Origin: Sphingomonas_R arantia
Lineage (GTDB): Bacteria > Pseudomonadota > Alphaproteobacteria > Sphingomonadales > Sphingomonadaceae
Direction: 5' to 3'
Assembly (NCBI RefSeq): GCF_042682045.1
Contig: NZ_JBHUGS010000005.1
Coordinates: forward strand, 496,001 to 560,000
DNA length: 64,000 nucleotides
Both the position numbers and the translations under genes were made by a program. The notes below the pieces were generated by a model that ran no database searches, was not told the origin of the DNA, and worked only from the letters and a program-made list of their open reading frames with translations. Shown piece by piece: positions 28,657 through 38,800 of this stretch. Numbering within the stretch: position 1 is the first letter of the stretch; each line of letters opens with the position of its first letter.

Positions 28657-29862
28657 ATGCCGATCAAGACCGCCTCGGTCGGGACGTCCGTCTTGACCGC
28701 GCTGGCCTGGCTGCTGGCCGGCATCGCCGCCTGGCCGATGACCGTGGTGATCGTCGAATGCCTCGCGGGCCTGCGTGACCCCGCCGGCACATTTCCCGAC
28801 GCCGCCAGCGATCCGCCGCCGTTCGTCGTGCTCGTCCCGGCGCATGACGAAGCGGCCGGCATCGGTCCGGTCCTGACCGCGATCCATGCCGAACTCCGGC
28901 CCTGCGACCGGGTCCTGGTCGTCGCCGACAACTGCACGGACGCCACCGCGACAATCGCGCGCGCGGCCGGCGCGGACGTCGTCGAACGCACCGCGCCGGG
29001 CCTGCGGGGCAAGGCCTACGCCCTCGCATTCGGGCGCGACCGAATCGCCGCCGATCCGCCGGCGATCGTCCTGCTGGTCGACGCCGATTGCCGGCCTTTG
29101 CCCGGGGCGCTGCGCCGGCTGGCGGCCAGCGCCGCGCGGCACGACGCCGCGGTGCAGGGGCGCTACCTGCTCGATCCGCCGGCGACGGCCGGTGCCGCCG
29201 TCCGGATCTCCGCCTTCGCGTTCATGGTCCGCAACATGGTGCGCCAGCGCGGGCTCGACCGGATCGCCGGCACGGCACAGCTCCAGGGATCGGGCATGGC
29301 GATGCCGTGGCGGATCTTCTCCACCGCCCCGCTCGCCACCGCCTCGCTGGTCGAGGATATGAAGCTCGGGCTCGACCTCGCGCTGTCGGGCGAGACGGTG
29401 CGCTTCGCGGACGACGCGCGGTTCCTGGCCGCCACCGCGTCGCTCACCGCGACCGCGACGCAGCGCACCCGGTGGGAACAGGGCATGCTGGCCACCGCCA
29501 CAGCCTACCTGCCCCGCCTGATCGCCGCCGGCCTCGCACGACGGCCCGCTTTGCTGTTGATCGCCGCGGACCTCAGCGTGCCGCCGCTCGCCCTGCTCGC
29601 CGCGCTCGTCGGCGCGACGCTGCTCGTCCTGGGGCTAGTGGGCGTGATCGGCAGTTCGGCGGCACCCTTCCTCTTCCTGCTTACGGTCGGTTGCCTGTTC
29701 GCGGGCGTGCTCGCGCTCGTCTGGTCGCGGTTCGGCCGCGCCGTCCTGCCCCCGCGCATGATCGCGGACCTGCTCGGCTACGTCGCCTGGAAACAGCCGA
29801 TCTACCTCCGCCTGCTCCGCCGTCGCGAGCACAGCTGGATCCGCACGAGTCGCGAGCCATGA
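28657..29862 (+). CDS. Membrane glycosyltransferase family 2, processive-like
   Basis: A 401-residue GT2 enzyme with an N-terminal membrane segment, the nucleotide-binding VVLVPAHDEAAGI, the metal-binding VLLVDADCRPLPG, an acceptor-side LVEDMKLGLDL (ED motif) and TQRTRWEQGM, a QxxRW signature. Two to three C-terminal membrane spans follow. These are the four D, D, D, QxxRW elements of membrane GT2 enzymes that extrude or extend chains (cellulose/hyaluronan-synthase-like), although the loop order is that of smaller bacterial members. Its stop overlaps the next start as ATGA. Confidence 0.85.
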   Translation: MPIKTASVGTSVLTALAWLLAGIAAWPMTVVIVECLAGLRDPAGTFPDAASDPPPFVVLVPAHDEAAGIGPVLTAIHAELRPCDRVLVVADNCTDATATIARAAGADVVERTAPGLRGKAYALAFGRDRIAADPPAIVLLVDADCRPLPGALRRLAASAARHDAAVQGRYLLDPPATAGAAVRISAFAFMVRNMVRQRGLDRIAGTAQLQGSGMAMPWRIFSTAPLATASLVEDMKLGLDLALSGETVRFADDARFLAATASLTATATQRTRWEQGMLATATAYLPRLIAAGLARRPALLLIAADLSVPPLALLAALVGATLLVLGLVGVIGSSAAPFLFLLTVGCLFAGVLALVWSRFGRAVLPPRMIADLLGYVAWKQPIYLRLLRRREHSWIRTSREP

Positions 29863-30770
29863 ACCGAACCCAGCCGCCCAATCCGCCCGTGATCGGCGCC
29901 GTCGTCATCGGCCGCAACGAAGCAGCGCGGCTCGGCCGCGCGCTGGCCAGCGTGCGGGACCAGATCGCCACGATAGTCTATGTCGATTCGGGATCGCAGG
30001 ACGCCAGCCGGGAAATCGCGGCGTCGCTCGGCGTCGATGTCGTCCGGTTGCCGATCGGCTCGGGCTTCACCGCCGCCCGCGCGCGCAATGCCGGGTTCGC
30101 CCGCCTGCGGATCCTCCTCCCCGCCGTCGACCTCGTTCAGTTCGTCGACGGAGACTGCGACCTCGAACCCGGCTGGGTCGCCGCCGCCACCGCGTTCCTG
30201 CGCGCCGTGCCCGACGCCGCGGTCGTCTGCGGCCGGCGGCGCGAACGCTTCCCGGATGCCAGCCGTTACAACCGGCTGTGCGACCATGAATGGGACACGC
30301 GGATCGGCCGGACCGAAAGCTGTGGCGGCGATGCGCTGTTCCGCGCACACGCCTTTGCCGCCGTCGACGGCTTCTGCGACACGCTGATCGCGGGCGAGGA
30401 ACCCGAACTCTGCCACCGCCTGTCGCGCGCCGGCTGGACGATCCACCGCATCGATCACGCCATGACGCGGCACGATGCGGCGATGACCCGGTTCGGCCAG
30501 TGGTGGCAGCGCAATCGGCGCAGCGGCTATGCCCATGCGCAGGCGCTGACGATGCGCGACGGGCTCGACACCCGGCTGCTGCGGATCGTGGCGAGCAACA
30601 TCTTCTGGTCCACCCCGGTCGGCTGGCCGCTCTGGCCGCTGCTGTGGCTGCGCCTGCTCGTCCGGCGCGGCGCGCTGTATGCGACCTACACGACCATCGG
30701 AAAACTGCCGCATCTCCATGGACAGATCGACTATTGGTCCCGACAAAGGCGGCTTATCGAATATAAATGA
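29859..30770 (+). CDS. Glycosyltransferase family 2
   Basis: A 303-residue soluble GT-A enzyme: IGAVVIGRNEAARLGRAL, IVYVDSGSQDASREIA, FVDGDCDLEPGW (DxD region), and GGDALFRAHAFAAVDGF followed by IAGEEPELCHRL. No QxxRW motif; probably adds a single sugar. Translation is coupled to the preceding GT2 by ATGA, which fixes the start at 29859 although the open frame extends further upstream. After its stop there is a 125-base gap before the small gene that leads into the NRPS. Confidence 0.85.
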   Translation: MNRTQPPNPPVIGAVVIGRNEAARLGRALASVRDQIATIVYVDSGSQDASREIAASLGVDVVRLPIGSGFTAARARNAGFARLRILLPAVDLVQFVDGDCDLEPGWVAAATAFLRAVPDAAVVCGRRRERFPDASRYNRLCDHEWDTRIGRTESCGGDALFRAHAFAAVDGFCDTLIAGEEPELCHRLSRAGWTIHRIDHAMTRHDAAMTRFGQWWQRNRRSGYAHAQALTMRDGLDTRLLRIVASNIFWSTPVGWPLWPLLWLRLLVRRGALYATYTTIGKLPHLHGQIDYWSRQRRLIEYK

Positions 30771-30895
30771 TGGCGCAAGCATGAATGGGCGGATGGTAGA
30801 ATCCACCACATAATCGACCAACTTGGCGATCTTTGCGGATCGTCCTACCAGACTACATCGATCGTTCGTCAGGATCGATACCGAATACGGGGGGA

Positions 30896-31156
30896 ATGAT
30901 GATGCGATACTGGTGGGTCACGTCCGTGCCCGTCGCCTGCACGCTGTTGCTCGCGACGCCCGCACCGGCCCGCACCTGCGCCGCCGCCACGCCGGCCTCG
31001 CCCGCTATGGCCTGCCGCGCGGATCGCGATCGCGACTCCCGTGACGCCCCTGACGCCGCCGTGACCTGGGGTACCGCGCTGGCCCTCCTCTGTAGTGCCA
31101 GCATCGCCGGGGGCCAGGCCGCGCGCCGCCGGTCGGCCCGGGCGGTCCTGTCATGA
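30896..31156 (+). CDS. Small secreted/membrane protein coupled to the NRPS gene
   Basis: An 86-residue protein starting MMMRYWWVTSVPVACTLLLA, with a signal peptide ending near APAR, a short polar Cys-containing middle, and a C-terminal hydrophobic stretch (WGTALALLCSASIAGG) followed by an Arg-rich tail (RRRSAR). That tripartite plan resembles proteins anchored by C-terminal sorting signals, but no known sorting motif is seen. GGGGGGA lies just before the ATG triplet run. The stop overlaps the NRPS start as ATGA, so the two are translated together. I know no homologue by name. Confidence 0.55.
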   Translation: MMMRYWWVTSVPVACTLLLATPAPARTCAAATPASPAMACRADRDRDSRDAPDAAVTWGTALALLCSASIAGGQAARRRSARAVLS

Positions 31157-34100
31157 CGCCGGACGGGCTGCCGGACCGGGGCCCCACCTTCCCCGCCCTG
31201 CCCGTGCGCGGACCGCGCTGGCGCTGCGTCCTGATCGGGTCGGAAACGCTGCTGATGCGGTGCGGCGACATGCTGATCGCCGCCGGTCACCGGATCGTGG
31301 CGGTCGTGAGCGACGCGCCCGCCATCCTTAGCTGGGCGGAGGAGGCCGGCATCGCCGTGACGACGCTGGCGCAGCTCCCGGCGCTCGCCCCGTTCGACTA
31401 TCTGTTCAGCATCACCAACCTGTCCGTCCTGTCGGCCGAGACGCTCGCATTGCCGCGCCACGCCGCGATCAATTTCCACGACGGCGTCCTGCCCGACTAT
31501 GCCGGTCTCAATACGCCGGCCTGGGCGCTGCTGAACGGCGAACGGCGTCACGGCGTGACGTGGCACGCGATGACCGCGGAGGTCGACCGCGGCAATATCC
31601 TCGTCACGCGATCGTTCGGGATCGAGGTCGGCGAAACCGCCCACTCGCTCAACACGCGCTGCCTCGCCGAGGGGATCGCCAGCTTCGCCGCGCTGATCGA
31701 CGGCCTTGCCGCCGGAACGATCGCCCCCCGGCCGCAGGACGCCCCACCGACGCGCTACTACAGCCGCGCCGATCGGCCGTTCGCCGCCGCGATGATCCTG
31801 TGGGATCGCCCGGCGGACGCCATCGCCGCCATGGTCCGCGCACTCGATTTCGGCGGCCACCGCAACCCGCTCGGCATGCCGAAGACGGCGTTCCGCGGCA
31901 CGCCGTTGCTGGTGGTGGAGGCGACACCGCTCGCCGATGCCTCCACCGCCGCGCCGGGCACGATCGTCCGCGCCGACCGCACCGCCCTCCATGTCGCGAC
32001 CGGCACCACCGATCTCGCGCTGGTCCGCATTGCCGGGATCGACGGTCGCATGATCGCGCTGCCCGATGCGATCGACCGGTTCGGGCTGTGCCCCGGCGGC
32101 CGGCTCGAACCTGCGACCGATCTTGCGGCGCTGTCGGTTCATGACGCCGCGTGCGCCGGGCATGAACATTGGTGGCGCCGGCGCCTGGCGCAGTCCCGCC
32201 CGCCGATGCTGGACCTGTCAACCGGCGAGCCCGCCGAGGAACGCGCCGTCACCGACGATGCGGTCGACGGCCATGCCGACAGCCACCTCCTGCTCGCCGC
32301 AGCGGTGGCGTGCCTTGCCCGCGTCGCCGACCGATCCGGGTTCGAAATCGGCTTTTCCGATCCGGTCTTCGCCGCGCAGGACGCGCCCGTCGCCCACTGG
32401 GTCGCGCGCCGGTTGCCACTGCGCGTCGATATCGATTGGCAGGCGGGGCTCGGCACGCTGGCCGCCGCGCTCGAAACCGACATCCGCCGCCTCCACCGCC
32501 ATATCGGCTACGCCATCGACCTCGTCGCACGCAGCCCCGAACTCGCCGGGATCGACACCGACCTGCCCGTCGCGGTGACCCTGGTCGATCGGCTCGACGA
32601 CGCGGATGCCGATGATAGCGCCACCCTCACGCTCGCAATCCGGACGGATGGCCGGGGTTGCCGCTGGATCCACGATCCTGCCCGGCTCGACATGGCCCTG
32701 TTCGCGACGATCCGCTCGGCGTTCCACGCGTTGCTCGCCGCCGGCCACGCCGATCCCGATCGTCCGGTGGCACTCCTCCCGCTGATGGCCGACGCCGACC
32801 TGGCCCGGATGGTTCATGGCTGGAACCAGACGGCGGCCCCGTGGCGCGACGATGCCTGCGTCCACCACCTGTTCGCCGAACAGGCCGCACGCACGCCCGA
32901 CGCGCCGGCGCTGACCTGCGACGGCGTCACGCTGAACTATGCCGATCTGGACGCGCGGGCGAACCGCTTCGCGCGCCACCTCGCGTCACTCGGCGTGGGC
33001 CGCGGAACGCTGGTCGGGCTGCACCTCGAACGCTCGCTCGACATGGTTGTCGCGTTGATCGGCATCCACAAGGCGGGCGGCGCCTATGTCCCGCTCGACC
33101 CGGCCTACCCCGCCGCCCGGATCGCCCACATGATCGCCGACAGCGCCGCGCCGCTCATCGTCAGCCGCACGACGCTGGCCGCCACGCTACCGCCCGGCCC
33201 GGCGCGCGTGCTGTGCGTCGACCAGGACGCGGACGTCATCACGCTGTTGCCCGATACCGCGTTTGACGGCGGCGCGGAGCCCGCCGACCTCGCCTATGTC
33301 ATCTACACCTCCGGATCGACCGGCCTGCCCAAGGGCGTCATGGTCGAACATCGCAACGTCGCGAACTTCTTCGCCGGCATGGATGCGCTGATCAAACCGG
33401 GCGGCGTCTGGCTGGCGGTGACCAGCCTCAGTTTCGACATTTCCGTCCTCGAACTCTGCTGGACGGTCGCCCGCGGCGCGCATGTCGTGATCGCACCGGC
33501 CGATGCCGCGACGTCGCGCGCCACCGCCGCCCCCCGCGGGCCGGTCGCGTTCAGCCTGTTCTACTTCGGCAATGCCGACAGCGGCGACGATCCCGATCCC
33601 TACCGCCTGCTGCTGGACGGCGCGCGCTTCGCGGACGACCACGGCTTCTCCGCGGTCTGGACGCCGGAACGCCATTTCCATGCGTTCGGCGGGCTCTATC
33701 CCAACCCGGCAGTGACCGGCGCGGCGATCGCGGCGATCACCACGCGCGTCGCGATCCGCGGTGGCAGCGTCGTCGTGCCGCTGCATCATCCGCTCCGCGT
33801 GGCGGAGGAATGGGCGCTGGTCGACACGCTGTCGCACGGCCGGGCCGGCATCGCCTTTGCCGCCGGGTGGCAGCCCGACGATTTCGTCCTGCGCCCCGAT
33901 GCCTTTGCGGACCGGCCGGCCGCGCTGATGGCCGGGATCGACGCCGTCCGCGGCCTGTGGCGGGGGGAGCCGCGCAGCTTCCCCGGCCCGCTCGGATCGG
34001 ACGTCGCGGTGCGCAGCTTCCCGCGCCCGGTGCAACCGGAACTGCCGTTCTGGATCACCACCGCCGGCAACCCGGACAGTTTCGCCGCCGCGGGCCGGGC

Positions 34101-35811
34101 CGGCGCGTCGGTCCTCACCCATCTGCTCGGCCAGACGGTGGCCGAACTGGCCGACAAGATCGCCACCTACCGCGCCGCATTCGCCGCCGCGGGCCATGCG
34201 GGGTCGGGCCAGGTCGCGTTGATGCTCCACAGCTTCGTCGGCGACGATCCCGACGCGGTGCGCGACGCCGTCCGGCAACCGCTGACCGACTATCTGCGAA
34301 CCTCCACCAACCTGCTCAAATCGTTCGGCTGGTCGTTTCCCGCCTTCCGCCGCCGCCCGGGCATGACCGATACGCAGCCCGATCTCGCCGGACTGGACGA
34401 TGACGAGATGGCGGCGCTGCTCGATCATGCCTTCACGCGCTATCACGACACCGGCGGCCTGTTCGGCACGCCCGCGCACTGCCTCGCGATGGTCGACCGG
34501 GTCCGCGCGGCGGGCGTCGACGAGATTGCGTGCCTGATCGATTTCGGCGTGCCGGCGCAGACCGTGCTCGATCATCTCCCCGCACTCGATCGGCTGCGGC
34601 AGCTCGCGATCGATCCGCCACAGCTCGATCAGAGCCCGGTCGCGCTCATGCTCCGGCACGGCGTCACCCATCTCCAGTGTACGCCCTCGCTGGCGCAGAT
34701 GCTGGTCGCGGACGACGCGGCCGCACCCGCCCTCGCGCGGCTCGACATGATGATGGTGGGGGGCGAGGCGTTCCCCCCCGCGCTCGCCCGCCGGCTCGAA
34801 ACGCTCGTCGGCGGCACCGTCGTCAACATGTACGGGCCGACCGAAACGACGATCTGGTCCACCACGCACCGGCTCGACGGCACTCCTGGCGCGGTCCCGA
34901 TCGGCCGCCCGCTCGCCAACCAGGCCTGCTTCGTGCTCGACAGTCGGCAACAGCCGGTACCGCCCGGCATCGCGGGCGAACTGGTCATCGCCGGGGCGGG
35001 CGTGGTGCGCGGCTATCTGGGCCGGCCGTCGCTGACCGCGGAACGCTTCGTGCCGTTGCCGTTCCTGGAAGATACGCGCGGCTACCGGACCGGCGATCTT
35101 GTCCGGCAACACGCCGATGGCCTGCTCGACTATCTCGGGCGGATCGACAACCAGGTGAAGATCCGCGGCCACCGCATCGAACTGGGCGAGATCGAATCCG
35201 TCCTCGCCGCGCACCCCGCCGTGGCGCAGGCCGCCGTCGTCGCGCGGGAAGATACGCCCGGCGACGTCCGGCTGATCGCCTATCATGTCCCCGCCGCCGG
35301 GGCCGCGCCGGACGATCTGCGCGCCTACCTCCGCACGCGCCTGCCCGAATTCATGGTTCCGGGCTTCGTGGTCGCGCTGCCGGCGCTGCCCCGCACGCCG
35401 AACGGCAAGCTCGACCGCGCGCAGCTGCCGCCGCCCGAACAGGTCCAGCCGGCCGCCCCCGCCGCGTTGGCGGTGCCGATGGAGGGGCTGGAGGCGCGGA
35501 TCGCGACGGTCTGGCGCGACGTACTCAAACTCGACGCGGTCGGCCGGAACGACAATTTCTTCGACATTGGCGGCCATTCGCTGCTCGCGGTCCAGCTGCA
35601 CCGCAGTCTGCGCGATCTGGTCGGCCGCCCGCTCGCGCTCACCGATATCTTTCGCTTCCCTACTGTCGCCGCGCTCGCCCGCCACCTGGCGGACGGGGAG
35701 GACGACAGCGCGGCCCAGGCGGCGGAGGCGCGCGCGTCCGGGCGGCGCGCCGTCCTGCGCCGTGGCCGCACCGGGGCGCGACCCGCGCTTGCCACCGTGA
35801 CGAGGGGCTGA
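31153..35811 (+). CDS. NRPS: formyltransferase-partial C-A(luciferase-like monooxygenase)-T
   Basis: A 1552-residue non-ribosomal peptide synthetase. Residues ~10-190: formyltransferase domain with the N-H-D triad in AINFHDGVLPDY and EVDRGNILV. Residues ~335-560: only the second half of a condensation domain (EHWWRRRL; VARRLPLRVDI), with no HHxxxDG. Residues ~570-1420: adenylation domain with A3 YTSGSTGLPKG, A4 FDISVLE, A5 NMYGPTETT, A7 YRTGDL, A8 and A10 NGKLDR; between A4 and A5 (~795-1150) sits a luciferase-like flavin monooxygenase of the MupA/Atu3671 type (FSLFYFGN, WTPERHFHAFGG, FWITTAGNP). Carrier domain DIGGHSLL near 1472. It would load, formylate and oxidise an amino acid for the PKS encoded four bases downstream. 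Amino acid not predicted. Confidence 0.92.
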   Translation: MTPDGLPDRGPTFPALPVRGPRWRCVLIGSETLLMRCGDMLIAAGHRIVAVVSDAPAILSWAEEAGIAVTTLAQLPALAPFDYLFSITNLSVLSAETLALPRHAAINFHDGVLPDYAGLNTPAWALLNGERRHGVTWHAMTAEVDRGNILVTRSFGIEVGETAHSLNTRCLAEGIASFAALIDGLAAGTIAPRPQDAPPTRYYSRADRPFAAAMILWDRPADAIAAMVRALDFGGHRNPLGMPKTAFRGTPLLVVEATPLADASTAAPGTIVRADRTALHVATGTTDLALVRIAGIDGRMIALPDAIDRFGLCPGGRLEPATDLAALSVHDAACAGHEHWWRRRLAQSRPPMLDLSTGEPAEERAVTDDAVDGHADSHLLLAAAVACLARVADRSGFEIGFSDPVFAAQDAPVAHWVARRLPLRVDIDWQAGLGTLAAALETDIRRLHRHIGYAIDLVARSPELAGIDTDLPVAVTLVDRLDDADADDSATLTLAIRTDGRGCRWIHDPARLDMALFATIRSAFHALLAAGHADPDRPVALLPLMADADLARMVHGWNQTAAPWRDDACVHHLFAEQAARTPDAPALTCDGVTLNYADLDARANRFARHLASLGVGRGTLVGLHLERSLDMVVALIGIHKAGGAYVPLDPAYPAARIAHMIADSAAPLIVSRTTLAATLPPGPARVLCVDQDADVITLLPDTAFDGGAEPADLAYVIYTSGSTGLPKGVMVEHRNVANFFAGMDALIKPGGVWLAVTSLSFDISVLELCWTVARGAHVVIAPADAATSRATAAPRGPVAFSLFYFGNADSGDDPDPYRLLLDGARFADDHGFSAVWTPERHFHAFGGLYPNPAVTGAAIAAITTRVAIRGGSVVVPLHHPLRVAEEWALVDTLSHGRAGIAFAAGWQPDDFVLRPDAFADRPAALMAGIDAVRGLWRGEPRSFPGPLGSDVAVRSFPRPVQPELPFWITTAGNPDSFAAAGRAGASVLTHLLGQTVAELADKIATYRAAFAAAGHAGSGQVALMLHSFVGDDPDAVRDAVRQPLTDYLRTSTNLLKSFGWSFPAFRRRPGMTDTQPDLAGLDDDEMAALLDHAFTRYHDTGGLFGTPAHCLAMVDRVRAAGVDEIACLIDFGVPAQTVLDHLPALDRLRQLAIDPPQLDQSPVALMLRHGVTHLQCTPSLAQMLVADDAAAPALARLDMMMVGGEAFPPALARRLETLVGGTVVNMYGPTETTIWSTTHRLDGTPGAVPIGRPLANQACFVLDSRQQPVPPGIAGELVIAGAGVVRGYLGRPSLTAERFVPLPFLEDTRGYRTGDLVRQHADGLLDYLGRIDNQVKIRGHRIELGEIESVLAAHPAVAQAAVVAREDTPGDVRLIAYHVPAAGAAPDDLRAYLRTRLPEFMVPGFVVALPALPRTPNGKLDRAQLPPPEQVQPAAPAALAVPMEGLEARIATVWRDVLKLDAVGRNDNFFDIGGHSLLAVQLHRSLRDLVGRPLALTDIFRFPTVAALARHLADGEDDSAAQAAEARASGRRAVLRRGRTGARPALATVTRG

Positions 35812-35815
35812 CCCC

Positions 35816-38800
35816 ATGGACCATGCGACCGATCTCTTCCGCGCCGACGACGGAGCCGCCGACGGCGAAGCCGCAGCGGACACCGCGATCGCGATCGTCG
35901 GCATGGCCTGCCGCTTCGCCGGCGCGCGCAACCCCGCGGACTATTGGGCCAATCTGCGCGACGGCGTCGAATCGATCGTCCATTATTCGGACGAGGAACT
36001 GCGCGACCGCGGTGTCGATCCGGCGTTGCTGGGCTCCGCCGACTATGTCCGCGCCGGGGCGCCGATCGCGGACATGGACTGTTTCGACGCCGCCTTGTTC
36101 GGCCTGTCCCCGCGCGACGCGGCGATCATGGATCCGCAGCACCGCCATTTCCTGGAATGCGCATGGGAGGCGCTGGAGGATGCCGGCCATGTGCCGGCGC
36201 GCTTCGACGGCGCGATCGGGGTGTTCGGCGGGTCGGGCCACAACAGCTACCTGGCGAGCAACCTGCTCACCAACCCGTTGCTCGTCCGCGATGTCGGCCG
36301 CTTTCTGCTGCGCCATACCGGCAACGACAAGGATTTCCTGACGACGCGCGTCTCCTACCTGCTCGACTTGAAGGGGCCCAGCCTCAACGTCCAGACCGCC
36401 TGCTCCACCTCGCTCGTCGCGGTGCACATGGCGGCGCAGAGCCTGCTGACCGGCGAATGCGACATGGCGATCGCGGGCGGCGCGTCGATCGAACTGCCGC
36501 ACGGTCATGGCTATACCTATGACAAAAGCGGCATCCTCTCGCCCGACGGCCATTGCCGGCCGTTCGATGCGGCGTCCGAAGGGACCGTGTTCGGCAGCGG
36601 CGTCGGCATCGTCGTGCTGCGCCGGCTGGCGGATGCAGTGGCGGACGGCGACCATGTCTATGCGGTCATCCGCGGATCGGCGATCAACAACGACGGCGCG
36701 GGCAAGGTCGGCTATCTCGCCCCCAGCCTGGACGGTCATGCCCAGGCAGTGACCGAGGCGCTCGCCGTCGCGGGCATATCGGCGGACACGATCGATCATG
36801 TCGAGGCGCACGGCACCGGTACGCCGGTCGGCGATCCGATCGAGGTCGCCGCACTGACCCGGGCATTCCGCCGCCACACCGCGCGCACCGGCTATTGCGG
36901 GCTCGGATCGGTGAAGGCCAATATCGGCCATACCGATACCGCGGCGGGCGTCGCGGGGCTGATCAAGGTCGCGTTGGCGCTGCACCATGGTCAGATGCCG
37001 CCCACACTCAACCACAGCACCGCCAACCCCGGCTGCGACATCGCGCAGACACCGTTCAGCGTCACCACCCGGCTCACCCCCTGGCCGCGCGCCGCGCACG
37101 GGCCCCGCCGCGCCGGGATCAGCTCGCTCGGCGTGGGTGGCACGAACGCGCATGTGATCGTTGAGGACGCCCCCGAACGGGCGAAGGGAACCGCGGGTCG
37201 CGGGCACCACATCTTCACGCTGTCCGCCCGCTCGGCCTCCGCGCTCGACGCGAACGCCGCGGCGCTGGCCCGTCATCTCGCATCGCACCCCTGCCTCGAT
37301 CCGGCCGACGTGGCCTACACGCTGTCGATCGGGCGGCAGGCGCTGACGCATCGCCGCGTGATCGTGGCCAACGGGATCGCCGACGCGGCGGACGCGCTCG
37401 TCACGCCGGCACGCGTCCATTCGGCGGAGGCAGGCGACGCGCGCCCGGTCGCGTTCCTGTTCTGCGGCGCGGGGTCGCAGCATGTCGGCATGGGGCGCGA
37501 CCTCTACGAGGCAGAGCCGGTGTTCCGCGACATGGTCGACGCCTGCATCGATCATTGCCGCGCGCTGGATATCGATTTGCGGCGCTGGCTGTTCCCGGCG
37601 GTCGACGACATCGAACAGGCCGCCGCCGAACTGAAACGCCCGTCGGTGGCGCTGCCCGCTTTGTTCACCATCCAGGTGGCACTCGCCCGGCTATGGCAGG
37701 CCTGGGGCGTCACCCCGTCCGCCATGATCGGCCACAGCTCGGGCGAATATGCCGCCGCGCACCTGGCCGGCGTGATCGGGCTCGAAGACGCGCTCCGCAT
37801 CGTCGCGACGCGCGGCCGCCTGTTCGAGTCCGTGCCCGGCGGCGCGATGCTGAGCGTCGCGGCCTCGGAAGATGCATTACGCGCGCTGCTGACGCCGGAC
37901 CTGACCATCGCGGCGATCAACGGCGCGGAGATCTGCGTCGCGTCCGGCCCCGCGCCGTCGATCGACCGGCTGCAGGCGACACTGGCGGCCGCGGAGGTCG
38001 AATGCCAACCCGTCGGGATCGACGTCGCCGCGCACTCCGCGATGCTCGATCCGATCCTCGACGCGTTCCGCGCCTGCCTTGCGACCGTCCGGTGGAATGC
38101 GCCGACGCGGCGGTTCGCATCGAACCTGACCGGCGATTGGATCACCGCGGACGAGGCGACCGACCCGGAATATTGGGTCCGCCATTTGCGCGAAACGGTC
38201 CGCTTCACGGACGGGCTCGCCCGCCTGATGCAGCACCCGGACCAGATCCTGCTCGAGGTCGGGCCCGGCCGCACGCTGTCCAGCCTCGCCCGCCGGCATC
38301 CCGCCCGGTCCGCGGACCAGCCGGTGCTGAACGCGATGCGCCACCCGACCGAGGCGGTCGGCGACATGGCGCATCTGCTGACGGTGGCGGGCCGGCTCTG
38401 GACGCTGGGCGTCGCGATCGACTGGGATGCCTATTGGTCGCGCGAAACCCGCCTGCGCGTCCCGCTGCCGACCTACAGCTTCGACCGCACCCGCCATTGG
38501 ATCGAGCCCGGCGCGACCGCAGCGCAGGGACCGCAGCATGACGTAACCGCGCGGCGCCCCGACATCGCCGACTGGTTCTACGCACCCGTCTGGCACCGCA
38601 AGCCGCTGCTCCCCGGTGGGGAGCCGACCGACGGACCGGTGCTGCTGTTCCAGGACCGCGAAGGCCTCGGGACCGCGATCGCGGACCGGTTGCGCGCTGG
38701 GGGCCGGGTCGTGACGACGGTCCAGACGGGTCGCGTCTTCCGCCGCAACGGACCCGACGGCTTCGTCCTGCCGGCCGGCGACAGAACCGCCTACGACCTG

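Noticed and set aside
33187..35931. 914-residue minus-strand open frame opposite the NRPS
   Set aside because: Shadow of the NRPS; composition is Arg/Gly-rich with no recognisable domain.
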